The position numbers and the translations under genes were made by a program. Positions 24,492-33,965 of a DNA stretch of 41,807 bases are shown here, piece after piece (positions within the stretch are counted from its first letter, which is position 1; each line of letters starts with the position of its first letter). Location of the stretch: NCBI GenBank assembly GCA_015490465.1, contig WFXS01000109.1:1-41807 (forward strand). The letters run 5' to 3'. The notes beneath the pieces were generated by a model that saw nothing but the letters and a program-made list of their open reading frames with translations, was not told where the DNA came from and did no database searches. This stretch comes from Caldifarciminota bacterium. GTDB lineage: Bacteria; Hydrothermota; Hydrothermia; LBFQ01.

Positions 24492-26051
24492 TTGAGGCTC
24501 AGATACTTTATATTCGCCCTTCTACCGTACTTCGTTGGCCTCTTTGTTATCCTCTATCTCATATTGCACGTTAACTCCGGCCACTTCGTCTATGCCGTGG
24601 ACGACGCCTACATCCACATGGCTGTGGCCAAAAACTACGTCCTGCACGGCGTCTTCGGTATCACCCGTTACGGTTTCACGTCAGCCCTCTCCTCCATCCT
24701 CTGGCCGTGGCTCCTCATAGGTGGTTTTAAGCTGGTAGGGATAAACGTTTACGTTCCCCTCGTACTGAACGCCCTGAGCTTCCTGCTCCTTGCCCTCCTA
24801 TCCTTTACGGTTCTGTCGCCTAAAAGGGCGTTCCTCTTCACGTTATCGGCGACCTTCCTCGGAAGTACCCTGGGCCTCACGTTCGTCGGTATGGAACACA
24901 ACCTCCAGATACTCACCACCCTCCTCCTCTTTACCCTCGCGACCGGCATATTAAGTACAGGCCGGTGGGAAAGGCCGCTCCTCTTTCTCGCTTCCTTCCT
25001 CGTCACCTCCGCCCGATACGAGGGCATGGCCGTCGTTCTGATCCTCGCGGCTTACAGGCTTATCCGCAGGGACGTAATCGGATCTCTGCTTATGCTCATA
25101 GGCGGGGCCTTGCCTGTCGTAACCTACGGTGTATGGAGCCTCTCCAACGGATGGTATTTCTTTCCTACGTCCGTTCTCACCAAGTCTTACCGTTTTGATC
25201 TCGGATCTCCGATGGGATGGATCGGCTTACTCTTCCTAAGAGCCTTGCATAACGCTCTGATCCTGCCGGGGGTGTACGTCCTCTGGGTTCTCCTCGGCGT
25301 ATTCGTCGTGTCTCCACTATCAAAACCGGAGTACCGGCACCCCCTCGTACTTGCCTTCCTCATTTTTACAGTTCACCTCTACTTCGGAAACGTCCACTGG
25401 TTGTATAGGTACGAGGCCTACATCGTGGTCCTGGCCCTCTTCGTACTCACACGGTCGCTGAATACGGATTACCTTACGGACGTCTGGAAGGGGACGGACC
25501 TCATCCGGAAAGCGGCGTTGGTAATAACCACCCTCCTCGCACTCTACCCCGTACTCTCCAGGGGGTACATGGCCACAACCCACGTGGTCCCCGGATCAAA
25601 CGAACTGTACAGGCAGGACTACCAGATGGCGATGTTCATTAAAGAGTACTACGACGGCCAGCCCGTCGTTCTCAACGACGTGGGCAACGTCGCCTTTTAC
25701 ACCGACGCCCGAATCGTAGACCTGTGGGGACTCGCGACCCTTGAGACGGCGAAGATGCTCCTTGAGGGCAGGTACACGTGGGAGAACGTTGACCGTTTCG
25801 TTAAGGAACGGGGATGCAGGATAGCCCTACTGTATGGAGACGTGTTCGCCAAAAGGTACTTCCCCATACGGTGGGAGGAGGTGGGACTCTGGTACCTCCT
25901 CGGCCCCAAAAGGTTCGTCGTGGGCAACAAGGCCGTTTACTTCTACGCAGTATACGAGAACGCGGATACGCTAAGGGAACGCTTCGTTGAGTACTCAAAG
26001 AACAGGCTCCCTAAAGGCGTGTACTGGGAGGTCCTCACTCCCTCGCCCTGA
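24492..26051 (+). CDS. Polytopic GT-C-type glycosyltransferase-like membrane protein
   Basis: A 519-aa protein with about ten transmembrane helices and a soluble C-terminal part. The first extracytoplasmic loop has YAVDDAYIHMA (D37, D38), the acidic motif expected in GT-C enzymes such as ArnT and protein mannosyltransferases that use lipid-linked sugars. A role in glycosylating surface polymers or proteins is inferred; donor and acceptor are unknown. The start is a TTG at the beginning of the first basic-plus-hydrophobic segment (MRLRYFIFALLPYF). The 3' end overlaps the convergent SDR gene by 17 bp. Confidence 0.72.
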   Translation: MRLRYFIFALLPYFVGLFVILYLILHVNSGHFVYAVDDAYIHMAVAKNYVLHGVFGITRYGFTSALSSILWPWLLIGGFKLVGINVYVPLVLNALSFLLLALLSFTVLSPKRAFLFTLSATFLGSTLGLTFVGMEHNLQILTTLLLFTLATGILSTGRWERPLLFLASFLVTSARYEGMAVVLILAAYRLIRRDVIGSLLMLIGGALPVVTYGVWSLSNGWYFFPTSVLTKSYRFDLGSPMGWIGLLFLRALHNALILPGVYVLWVLLGVFVVSPLSKPEYRHPLVLAFLIFTVHLYFGNVHWLYRYEAYIVVLALFVLTRSLNTDYLTDVWKGTDLIRKAALVITTLLALYPVLSRGYMATTHVVPGSNELYRQDYQMAMFIKEYYDGQPVVLNDVGNVAFYTDARIVDLWGLATLETAKMLLEGRYTWENVDRFVKERGCRIALLYGDVFAKRYFPIRWEEVGLWYLLGPKRFVVGNKAVYFYAVYENADTLRERFVEYSKNRLPKGVYWEVLTPSP

Positions 26052-26772
26052 CGGACCACCCTCCGTCTATAACCACGGCCGAGCCGTTCATCCACCACGA
26101 CTCATCGCTGGCGAGGTATACGGCCAGATAGGCCACGTCCTCCGGCCATCCCCTTCGCAGGGTCGCAGGTTCCGTCCTGAAGTCGTCGTACGACGAGTAC
26201 ATCCTGTGGGAGAGGCCGTTCGGGCATATGGCGTTTGCTCTTACGTTGTACCGGGCGTAATCCCTCGCTATGGACTTGACCAGAGCCACGACGGCGGACT
26301 TAGTGGCGTTGTAGACGGCGGCATGGCTCGCCACACCGAAGGGTCCATAAACGGCGGCCGTGTGGATCAGAACCCCTCCCTTCCGCTCAACGAAGTATGG
26401 GATTATCTCGTGGGCGGTGTACACGTGGGTGATGAGGTTCCCCTCTATGAGCGCCCTTATGTCGTCCTCCTCCATCTCCTCAAGGGGACCACCCGCCCAG
26501 TAGCCAGCGTTGACGAAGACGACGTCTATACCCCCGAGCTTATCCCTCGCCTCGGAAATAAAACGTTTGACCTCCGACCGGTTGGAGGCGTCCCCGCTGG
26601 TAGAGTACGCCTCGTGTCCTCTATCTCTCAAAAAGGTGGCCGTCTCGTAGGCCTTTTCGGACCTGGAAACCAGAAACAAACGGGCCCCCTCCTTTGCCAT
26701 GAGGTAGGCCGTCGCCCTTCCGACTCCGGCACCGGCTCCCACGATCAGTATTCTCTTCCCTTTCAGTCGCAT
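26035..26772 (-). CDS. Short-chain dehydrogenase/reductase with altered catalytic Ser
   Basis: A 245-aa cytoplasmic NAD(P)-dependent oxidoreductase of the classical SDR size. Rossmann motif GAGAGVGRA, the NAG motif (88-90), N112 and the catalytic YNATK (Y154, K158) are present. The serine expected about 13 residues before Tyr is missing: positions 140-141 are Ala-Val, with the nearest hydroxyl at T138. The enzyme may therefore be slow, use Thr, or have lost redox activity. Substrate unknown. Transcribed from a divergent promoter region shared with the helical-repeat gene. Confidence 0.85.
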   Translation of the reverse strand: MRLKGKRILIVGAGAGVGRATAYLMAKEGARLFLVSRSEKAYETATFLRDRGHEAYSTSGDASNRSEVKRFISEARDKLGGIDVVFVNAGYWAGGPLEEMEEDDIRALIEGNLITHVYTAHEIIPYFVERKGGVLIHTAAVYGPFGVASHAAVYNATKSAVVALVKSIARDYARYNVRANAICPNGLSHRMYSSYDDFRTEPATLRRGWPEDVAYLAVYLASDESWWMNGSAVVIDGGWSVRARE

Positions 26773-26779
26773 ACGGGGT

Positions 26780-26785
26780 AGTATA
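26780..26785 (-). promoter_or_regulatory. -10 box of the SDR gene
   Basis: TATACT on the minus strand, 7 nt before ATG, with TTGCCT (4 of 6 of the -35 consensus) 16 bp upstream. Confidence 0.5.
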
Positions 26786-26826
26786 AGGGGGATGGTGCCG
26801 CAGGCAACCGTACAATTTAAAGGTAC

Positions 26827-27939
26827 GTGCAGAACTCACAGATAAGGGATAGGTTGACAGACCTCCTGTTTCTGGGTAACTTCAGGGAGTTTGAGAGGTA
26901 CTACAGACAGCACAGTCGGGCGCTTCGCCCTGAGGAGAGGGCCGAACTCCTCGCCTTTTACTACCTCAACACCCTGAAACTCGCGCGTCTACAAAGCCTC
27001 ATGAAGGGTGGAAAGTTGTCCGAACGCACCGTAGCCCAGATACTCTTCTACCTCGGATACCTGAAGGAGGCGCGGGTGAGGTTCCTGAAACTACTGGAGC
27101 GGGAAAATCTGGGTCGGCGTACGGAGGCCATAGTGACCATGGCCCTGGATCAGATTGAGGCCCTGAGGTGTGGCAGGCCCATCTCCGGATACGTCCCACC
27201 TGAGGAAGGGGTACTCCGCGAGATCCACACCTACAACCGGGCCAACTTCATGGCCTACACCGGAGATCTGGACGGGGCCGTACGGGAGCTGAGGAGGGCC
27301 AAGGAGGGAGCCATACGGAAGGGGGCGGAACATCTCGCCCTCGTATGCCACGTATTCTCGGCCTTTCTATCCGGATCCGTGGCCGACCTTGAACTGGTTA
27401 TGGATACGGCGAGGCGACTGAAGGCCTACCGTCTTCTGCTCCGGACCCGCATATTCCTATCCTTCCTCAAAAGGGAATCCCCTCCCCGCGTTCCAAAAGG
27501 CTACAGGTACTTCAGGTACCTGAGCCACATGGTCAGGGAAACGAACGCCGGCAGGGAACCCGTTCTGCTCAGGGATTTCGCCGGCATGTGGAACGTCTTC
27601 TGGTACGTGCATAAGGTACGCGACGGTATAACCTACCTGTCCTTCTCCGGAAGGCTGTCCCTGTACAGGGGGAGGGAAAAGGTAAAGATCCCAAAGCACC
27701 TCCTGATAACCCTCGCCTACCTGAAGGCCCTGGGAAAGGAGGGGGTGTACGAACACGCCTCCCTGATATTCCGTAGGGCCTCCGTACCCATAAAGCGCGT
27801 CTGGAACAACCTGAGCGCCCTCAAACCTTACGCGGGAATACCCACGGACATGGAGATAGCCCTGCGGTGCGGAACTTTCCTCTCTCAGGAGGGGGAAGAC
27901 TGGGCGGAGGTCCTGAGGGAGAGATTACTCCCACATTAG
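26827..27939 (+). CDS. Helical-repeat protein with possible C-terminal winged-helix domain
   Basis: Encodes 370 aa, not recognised. Residues ~10-200 are helical pairs resembling TPR or Sel1-type solenoids (e.g. FYLGYLKEARVRFLKLLERE, YTGDLDGAVRELRRAKEGA). The C-terminal third (KHLLITLAYLKALGKEGVYEHASLIF, then VPIKRVWNNLSALK) reads like a winged helix with a basic recognition helix, a pairing seen in transcriptional regulators of the BTAD/SARP kind but in reversed order. No signal peptide or membrane helix. The start is a GTG 10 nt after TACAAT (26811-26816). DNA binding is a guess. Confidence 0.55.
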   Translation: MQNSQIRDRLTDLLFLGNFREFERYYRQHSRALRPEERAELLAFYYLNTLKLARLQSLMKGGKLSERTVAQILFYLGYLKEARVRFLKLLERENLGRRTEAIVTMALDQIEALRCGRPISGYVPPEEGVLREIHTYNRANFMAYTGDLDGAVRELRRAKEGAIRKGAEHLALVCHVFSAFLSGSVADLELVMDTARRLKAYRLLLRTRIFLSFLKRESPPRVPKGYRYFRYLSHMVRETNAGREPVLLRDFAGMWNVFWYVHKVRDGITYLSFSGRLSLYRGREKVKIPKHLLITLAYLKALGKEGVYEHASLIFRRASVPIKRVWNNLSALKPYAGIPTDMEIALRCGTFLSQEGEDWAEVLRERLLPH

Positions 27940-27969
27940 ACGTGGGAGATGGAAGGACGGGGACGATAT

Positions 27970-27975
27970 TAAAAT
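27970..27975 (+). promoter_or_regulatory. -10 box of the SBBP gene pair
   Basis: TAAAAT, then 6 nt, then a GTG start, so the transcript could begin at the start codon itself. Confidence 0.45.
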
Positions 27976-27981
27976 CCGCAC

Positions 27982-30144
27982 GTGCTGTTTCCCGTCCTGA
28001 CCGGATACGGCTTCATCCCCACCCCTTTTAACGAGGGGTCGGATTTTATCCTCCTGTTCCCGATGAGGGCAGAAATCTTCCGGGACGGGAGGGTTAGGAT
28101 TGAGGGGACGGATGTGGACCTCGGCCGACCCCGTTATATCTCACCGGCCGACAGGGAGGGGGTCTTTCACTACTACGGATCCGGGAAGGAGGTTAGCAGC
28201 TCCCCCGTTTACAGGAGGGTGGTGCTGAGGGACGTGGCCGAGGGCGTGGACGCCGTCCTGATCGCCCTGAGGGAAGGACTTGAGATCCAGTACGTGGTTC
28301 GCCCTTACGGAAACCCGGAGGACATAACCCTTACGGCCCGACGGGGGACGTTTGAGGTAATAGACGGAGACGTCGTGCTGCGCACAGAGGGGGATGGATA
28401 CGTGAGGTTAATGGGCGTAAAGGCCTATCAGGGAGCCGGGGAGGTTGAGATAAAGCCCGTTGCGGAGGGGAGTACTCTCAGGTTCTCCGTCGGCAGGTAC
28501 GACCCCTCCCGCCCTCTGGTCATAGACCCAGTCGTGGTGGCCGTGATAACGGGGGACTCCGGCGAAGGGGCCAGGGATATGATCCTCAAGGGGAACGGGA
28601 ACGTTTTAGTGTGCGGAAGCACGGGATCTCCGAACTTCGCCCCCTCCCGTACGGTTTTCGGAAGCCGTGGCGGAAACGCCGACGCCTTTATAACGGAACT
28701 TTCACCGGACCTGACCACCCACGTGGCCACCGCCCTGGTCGCCGGTCAGGGGGACGATTACTGCACGGCTCTGGCCCTTGACCCCTCAGGGGACGTTATC
28801 CTGGCCGGGTACACGTCCGATCCTTACACCTTCTCCGTCTCCCGCACCGTCTTCGGAAGCACCGGCTCTTACGACGTCTTCGTCACCCGGCTCTCCGGGG
28901 ACCTCTCCACCCACGTGGCAACGGCTATAGTGGGGGGCAGCGACACGGATTGGGCTTACGATGTGGCCGTGGGGCCGTCCGGAGACGTTTACGTGGCAGG
29001 ATATACAAACAACTCCGGGGATTTCTCTCCCTCTCGGGTGGTCTTCGGTAACGCGGGCAGGGAGGACGTTTTCGTCTTCAGGATCTCTTCGGACTTAACG
29101 AGTCATTTGGGTACGGCGATTCTGGCGAGCAACGATCTGGATGATGGCTTCGCCCTTGAGATTTCGCCCTCAGGTAAGGTGTTCGTGGGTGGACACACCT
29201 TAAACTCCTCCGGCTTCACGCCCTCAAGGATCTACATGGGAACACCAAACGGTGTGGACGCCTTCGTCGGCTCCCTCTCCTCCGGTCTGGACACCCTGTA
29301 CGGTACGGTCATACTGGCCGGAGACACCGACGAGATCGTCCGGGAGATACTTTACGACGGAGGGGACCTGATCGTGGTGGGCTGGACCTCCTCCTCCGAC
29401 TTCATGCCCAACAGAACGGTGTACGGCACCAGAGGATGGGCGGACGCCTTCGTATCCCGCATATCTTCCGACCTGAACACACACCACGGCACGGTCATAG
29501 TTGCCGGGAGCAGGTTTGATGAGGCGCAGGACGCGACCCTGGGCCCGGACGGTAAACTCTACGTAACCGGCCATACCTTCACGTACGGCACGTCCGACTT
29601 CTCCGATACCCGCGCGGTATCGGGTACGGAGGGGAGCTACGACATCTTTCTCCTGAGGATGGAGGCGGATCTATCGGTATTGCACGCAACGCTCCTGCTC
29701 GCCGGCACGTGGGAGGATTACGGGTACGCCGTGGAGGTCTCCTCCGCCTGTCAGGTGTACGTGGCGGGTCAGACCGCCAACGATCAGACCTTCACGGACG
29801 GGACCAGGTTCTACCACGGGGATACCGGTCGCTCGGACGCCATCGTCGTGAAGACGGAGTGTCCTTTGGGCGAAGATGATGAGCTGGAGATCGGAGAAGG
29901 AGCATACGAAGGGGCGGGAAACGTTTACGTGTCGGACGGTATCCTGATGATAAGGGTGAAGAGGGCATCCTACGTAGGGTACGACGTCTACGATCCCGCT
30001 GGCAGGCTTGTGATGAGCCGATCTCTGGGTGTCCTCCTGCCGGGTACCTACAGGTATCCCCTCCCCCGCAGGACGGGGGCGTACCTCGTAGAAGTGCGCG
30101 TGGGAGAACGCACGGCGAGGTTGAGGTTTGTGCAGAAGCGATAA
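27982..30144 (+). CDS. Exported SBBP-repeat beta-propeller protein, copy 1
   Basis: Encodes 720 aa. After a short uncharged start (MLFPVLTGYGF) comes the domain that commonly precedes SBBP repeats (about residues 25-185, with FHYYGSGKEV and YDPSRPLVIDPVV). Seven repeats of about 68 residues follow, each with a phrase like FSPSRTVFGSTGSYDVFV, then G-D-V-Y-V-A-G-Y-T. Seven units suggest a closed seven-bladed propeller. The C-terminal ~75 residues form a sorting-like domain (VYDPAGRLVMSRSLG...) with a divergent, longer end. A surface binding or structural role is inferred. The GTG start follows a -10 box by 6 nt. Followed 2 nt later by its paralogue. Confidence 0.78.
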   Translation: MLFPVLTGYGFIPTPFNEGSDFILLFPMRAEIFRDGRVRIEGTDVDLGRPRYISPADREGVFHYYGSGKEVSSSPVYRRVVLRDVAEGVDAVLIALREGLEIQYVVRPYGNPEDITLTARRGTFEVIDGDVVLRTEGDGYVRLMGVKAYQGAGEVEIKPVAEGSTLRFSVGRYDPSRPLVIDPVVVAVITGDSGEGARDMILKGNGNVLVCGSTGSPNFAPSRTVFGSRGGNADAFITELSPDLTTHVATALVAGQGDDYCTALALDPSGDVILAGYTSDPYTFSVSRTVFGSTGSYDVFVTRLSGDLSTHVATAIVGGSDTDWAYDVAVGPSGDVYVAGYTNNSGDFSPSRVVFGNAGREDVFVFRISSDLTSHLGTAILASNDLDDGFALEISPSGKVFVGGHTLNSSGFTPSRIYMGTPNGVDAFVGSLSSGLDTLYGTVILAGDTDEIVREILYDGGDLIVVGWTSSSDFMPNRTVYGTRGWADAFVSRISSDLNTHHGTVIVAGSRFDEAQDATLGPDGKLYVTGHTFTYGTSDFSDTRAVSGTEGSYDIFLLRMEADLSVLHATLLLAGTWEDYGYAVEVSSACQVYVAGQTANDQTFTDGTRFYHGDTGRSDAIVVKTECPLGEDDELEIGEGAYEGAGNVYVSDGILMIRVKRASYVGYDVYDPAGRLVMSRSLGVLLPGTYRYPLPRRTGAYLVEVRVGERTARLRFVQKR

Positions 30145-30146
30145 CC

Positions 30147-32315
30147 ATGTTCTGGATGTACGTTGCTTTTGCCGGCTCTGGCATGAGATTTGTACCGGTT
30201 ATGGCGGAAGGCGTGGCCTTCCGTAGCGTAGGGCCCTCCTCCGTGAGCGTCCTTACGGACGGCAGGGTGATAATCGGGGGAGTTGAGATTGACTTCGGAG
30301 GATCGCCCTCGTGCATAGAGGCCGAGATGCCCACAGGGGAGACCTTCAACTACTACGGTAAGGGAAGGGAGATAAGTGGACTGTCCACGTACCGGCGGGT
30401 AGCCCTCAGGGAGGTTTATCCCGGTGTGGACGTCCTGATCACCCCTCTGAACCGCGGTGCGCTTGAGGTGCAGTTCGTGGTGAAGCCGGGAGGTAGCCCC
30501 TCCTCCGTAATGGTAAAGGTGGGGAACGGGAACTTTAAGCTGACGGACGGTGGTGCTGTGGTAATGGCCGGAGGACGGGAGGTCCTCCGTATAGGTGGCA
30601 CGTACGCCTATCAGGGGGCAGAGGAGATCCCTATCAGGCCGGTGGTGGAGGAGGGGACCCTCCGTTTCCGTGTGGGCAGGTACGACCCCTCCCACACCCT
30701 GGTGATAGACCCGGTCGTATCCACGGTTATAGGGGGAAGCAGCGAGGAGAGGATCACGGACGTAGCCGTGGCACCGGACGGGAGCGTTTACGTGGTGGGG
30801 TATACGTCCTCCTCCGACTACCCCGGTCCCCGGAGCGACTTCGGAACACCCGGCCTCTACGATGTCTTCGTGAGCAGGTTGGCTTCGGACCTCTCCTCCA
30901 TCCTCTCCACGGCCGTGATAGCGGGTAGCGGAAGCGACAAGGGGTACGCCATCACTTTCCTGCCCACGGGAGAGGTGGTGGTCGTGGGTTCAACGGACAA
31001 CCCTTCGGACTTCGCCCCATCGCGGACGGTCATGGGTACCTCCGGAGGTATGGACGCCTTCGTGACCGTCCTCTCTTCGGATCTGAGTAGCCACGTGGGT
31101 ACCGTCCTCCTCGCCAGCCCGGAGAGCGACATGGCCAGGGTCGTGGAGATCGCACCGGACGGCAACCTCCTGATCTCAGGCGTTACCATGGGTCCGGGAG
31201 GTTTCGCCCCCTCCCGCACCGTTTTCGGAGATACGGCCTTTACCGACGTGTTCGTGAGTAAGGTATCTCCGGATCTCACCACCCATTTCGCCACGGCCAT
31301 TGTAGGCGGCACCGGGTACGATTATTCCTACGGCATGGCTGTCCTCCCCACGGGAAACGTTGTAGTAGCCGGGTGGACGGACTACCCTAACAACTTCGCC
31401 CCTTCAAGGGTGATCTTCGGGGATACCGGGAGTACGGACGGCTTCATCACGAAGCTCTCCCGCCATCTCAACTCCCACATCTCCACGGCAATTCTGGCCA
31501 GTACCGGGTACGACTACATCAACGCCATGGATACGGGGGAGGGAGGCTCCCTGTACGTCGCTGGGTACACGTCGGACATCTCCTTCGCCGGTGGCGGCAC
31601 GGTCTTCGGTGCGACGGGCATGAACGAGGCCTTCATAGCTAAGATGGATACGGCCATCTCCTCCGTCCTTGATCTGATATTCATCTCCAGCCCCGATTAC
31701 GATATGATATACGATATAGCCGTAGTCTCGGACAGGATATTCGTCGCAGGCGCGACCCGCGGATCCTCGCTCTTTTCAACCTCCCGCGTCGTACACGGCA
31801 CGCCGAGCGATTTCGACGCCTTCACCCTGGCCGTGGACACCACCCTGGCGTCTCTCACGACGGCCGTTATACTGGCCGCCTCCTACGTGGACGAGGCCTA
31901 CGCCATCTCCCCGGACACGCCGTCCGTCGTAATAGGTGGATACACGTACGCCGGAGCGGACTTTGCCGGAGGCTCAGACACTCTGGGGAGCGTAGTTGGA
32001 TGGAACGCCTTCGTGGCGAGGGTTTCGGACTTCACCACCTCCGTCCGTGAGAAAGTGGAAGGCCCCCGCAGGTACGAGATAACGGATGAGGGCATCCTCG
32101 TACATCTGCGTGAGGGGGCGTACGTAGGATACGACGCCTACGATGCCACCGGAAGGCTTGTAGGACGCCACAGCGCCGGATACCTCCCCGCCGGTTCCCA
32201 CCTTATACCCCTGAAACTGAGGCGCTCAGAGGTTCACCTCCTGAGGCTGAGAATAGGGAAGACGGTTGAGGGCGTGAAACTACTCCCTACCTTCCGAGGT
32301 AGATCTCGGCCGTAG
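30147..32315 (+). CDS. Exported SBBP-repeat beta-propeller protein, copy 2
   Basis: A 722-aa paralogue of the preceding protein with the same order: short start (MFWMYVAFAGSG), N-terminal SBBP-associated domain (FNYYGKGREIS, YDPSHTLVIDPVV), seven repeats (e.g. FAPSRTVFGDTAFTDVFV), and a C-terminal domain (YDATGRLVGRHSAG). The two are clearly duplicated but well diverged. Only 2 nt separate the genes, so they are co-translated and may form a mixed surface layer or complex. The end overlaps the convergent transporter gene by 29 bp, which adds a basic tail (FRGRSRP) beyond the usual sorting-tail end. Confidence 0.78.
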   Translation: MFWMYVAFAGSGMRFVPVMAEGVAFRSVGPSSVSVLTDGRVIIGGVEIDFGGSPSCIEAEMPTGETFNYYGKGREISGLSTYRRVALREVYPGVDVLITPLNRGALEVQFVVKPGGSPSSVMVKVGNGNFKLTDGGAVVMAGGREVLRIGGTYAYQGAEEIPIRPVVEEGTLRFRVGRYDPSHTLVIDPVVSTVIGGSSEERITDVAVAPDGSVYVVGYTSSSDYPGPRSDFGTPGLYDVFVSRLASDLSSILSTAVIAGSGSDKGYAITFLPTGEVVVVGSTDNPSDFAPSRTVMGTSGGMDAFVTVLSSDLSSHVGTVLLASPESDMARVVEIAPDGNLLISGVTMGPGGFAPSRTVFGDTAFTDVFVSKVSPDLTTHFATAIVGGTGYDYSYGMAVLPTGNVVVAGWTDYPNNFAPSRVIFGDTGSTDGFITKLSRHLNSHISTAILASTGYDYINAMDTGEGGSLYVAGYTSDISFAGGGTVFGATGMNEAFIAKMDTAISSVLDLIFISSPDYDMIYDIAVVSDRIFVAGATRGSSLFSTSRVVHGTPSDFDAFTLAVDTTLASLTTAVILAASYVDEAYAISPDTPSVVIGGYTYAGADFAGGSDTLGSVVGWNAFVARVSDFTTSVREKVEGPRRYEITDEGILVHLREGAYVGYDAYDATGRLVGRHSAGYLPAGSHLIPLKLRRSEVHLLRLRIGKTVEGVKLLPTFRGRSRP

Positions 32316-33888
32316 CGCTTACTGCAACTATGAAAACGAAGGCTCCCAACAGGGCTAAAACGTACCCCCTCCTCTTTCCCGCCTCCCGCACCACGTCCCT
32401 CCACCCCATAACGTACCTTTCCACCGCCCTCCTTTCCGGGGCAGCGAGGGAAAAGGCGTACCCTACGACGCAGGATACTGAAAAGCCGAAGAGGTTCCAC
32501 CACATCCACGATACGCCGGGCATGAACTTCCAGAGGTAGAGGTTGAAGGACACTCCGGAGATGAGGCCCAATATAGCCCCCATCCCGCTCACCCTCCGGG
32601 AGAACATACCCATAAAGAAGACGGCAAGGATAGGGCCGTAGAAGGCCGAGCCTATACGGTTCACCAGCTCAATGACCGTCTCCGGGGACCTTATGAGGGT
32701 CAGGGCGAAGGCCGTGGAGAACAGCCCCCAGAATACCGTAAGGGCCTTGGATATGAGGACCTGTCTCCCCTGAGGTAGATCGTTCAAGCGGGGGAAAATT
32801 CGGCTCAGGAAGTCCTCGTACGTCGCGGCGGAGAGGGCGTTCATGGCGCTGTCTATTGATGACATCGTGGCGGCGAAAATACCGGCCATGAAAAGCCCCA
32901 CGAGACCCGGAGGGAAGTATCGGAGGACGAACTCCGGTACGAGGAAGTCGGGTCTCTTACCTTCTAAGACTTTAAGAAAGTCGGGGTGATGGTTCAGGAA
33001 GGCTATGAGGAGGATACCGACGGCGCTGTAGGTTAGGACGAGGGGAAAGCGCAGGAGACCGTTTATGAGCAGGGCCTTCTGGGCGTCCTTTGCATCCTTA
33101 GTGGTAAGCAGTCTCTGAGCCTCGCTCTGGTCCGTCCCGTAGTAGGATAGGTAGAGAAAGAACCCTCCGAAGAGCATGGCCCACAGGGAGAAGCTCTCGC
33201 CGTCCCCCAGACCGCTCCTCTCTGGAACGAATACCCTGAGCCGTTCGGACGAGGGTTCAAGATAACGTACGAAGTCCAGACCGAGCATGTTGAGAAGCAA
33301 CCCCACCATAAACAGGGCGGAGAACCAGAGGATAACGAGCTGAAGGATGTCCGAGTAAATGTCGGCCTCTATTCCTCCGAGGGCGGTGTATATTATGGTC
33401 ACGGTCGCAACGACGAGGAGGGTCTCGGGCAGAGGCCACCTTATCAGGGAGGAAAGTACGACACCGGTTGCGAACAGTATCACACCTGCGGCGAGACTCC
33501 TGCTCACGAGGAATATGGCGCTGATCGTGGCCCTCACGCCCCTGCCGTACCGTCCCTCAAGGTAATGGTATATGGTTATGGCACCCATGCGGTGGTAGAG
33601 GGGGACGAGGGTAAGCATGAGGAATATCATGGCGAGAGGAACAGCCAGCTCGTACTGCCACCACCTGAGTCCTCCCCCCTCCTTCAGGGCTATGAAGGCC
33701 GGCGCCCCTATTATGCTTATGGCACTGACCTGGGTGGCAACGAGGGACAGGGCCACCTGCCACGGTGTCATCCGTCTGCCGGCCACGTAGTAGTCCTTCC
33801 GGCTCTTCTGCCTGTGGGTGAGATAGAAACCTATGCCGAGGATAACGGCGACGTACCCCAGAACGACCACCCAGTCCAGAAGGACCAT
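32287..33888 (-). CDS. Sodium:solute symporter (SSS/SLC5 family)
   Basis: A 533-aa inner-membrane protein with about 13-14 helices in the SSS pattern. It starts LLDWVVVLGYVAVILGIGFY and has the DYYVAGRRM loop, the VSAISIIGAPAF helix, YTALGGIEADIYSDILQ and GTDQSEAQRLLTTKDAKDA, all typical of sodium-coupled sugar, myo-inositol or anion carriers. The substrate cannot be deduced. Sodium-coupled import is the family mode. ATG at 33888 lies 10 nt after TAAAAT (33904-33899). Confidence 0.9.
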   Translation of the reverse strand: MVLLDWVVVLGYVAVILGIGFYLTHRQKSRKDYYVAGRRMTPWQVALSLVATQVSAISIIGAPAFIALKEGGGLRWWQYELAVPLAMIFLMLTLVPLYHRMGAITIYHYLEGRYGRGVRATISAIFLVSRSLAAGVILFATGVVLSSLIRWPLPETLLVVATVTIIYTALGGIEADIYSDILQLVILWFSALFMVGLLLNMLGLDFVRYLEPSSERLRVFVPERSGLGDGESFSLWAMLFGGFFLYLSYYGTDQSEAQRLLTTKDAKDAQKALLINGLLRFPLVLTYSAVGILLIAFLNHHPDFLKVLEGKRPDFLVPEFVLRYFPPGLVGLFMAGIFAATMSSIDSAMNALSAATYEDFLSRIFPRLNDLPQGRQVLISKALTVFWGLFSTAFALTLIRSPETVIELVNRIGSAFYGPILAVFFMGMFSRRVSGMGAILGLISGVSFNLYLWKFMPGVSWMWWNLFGFSVSCVVGYAFSLAAPERRAVERYVMGWRDVVREAGKRRGYVLALLGAFVFIVAVSATAEIYLGR

Positions 33889-33927
33889 AGAATTGACGAT
33901 TTTAAGGAGGTACCCTTTGTCGTGGGC

Positions 33928-33957
33928 TTGACAAAAGGGTAGGTTCGGGGTTATAAT
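33928..33957 (+). promoter_or_regulatory. Canonical sigma70-type promoter with leaderless spacing
   Basis: Perfect TTGACA (33928-33933), 18-bp spacer, perfect TATAAT (33952-33957), then 8 nt to the ATG. As both boxes are consensus, this is the clearest case that transcription starts at or within 2 nt of the start codon. Confidence 0.85.
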
Positions 33958-33965
33958 ATTCTACC

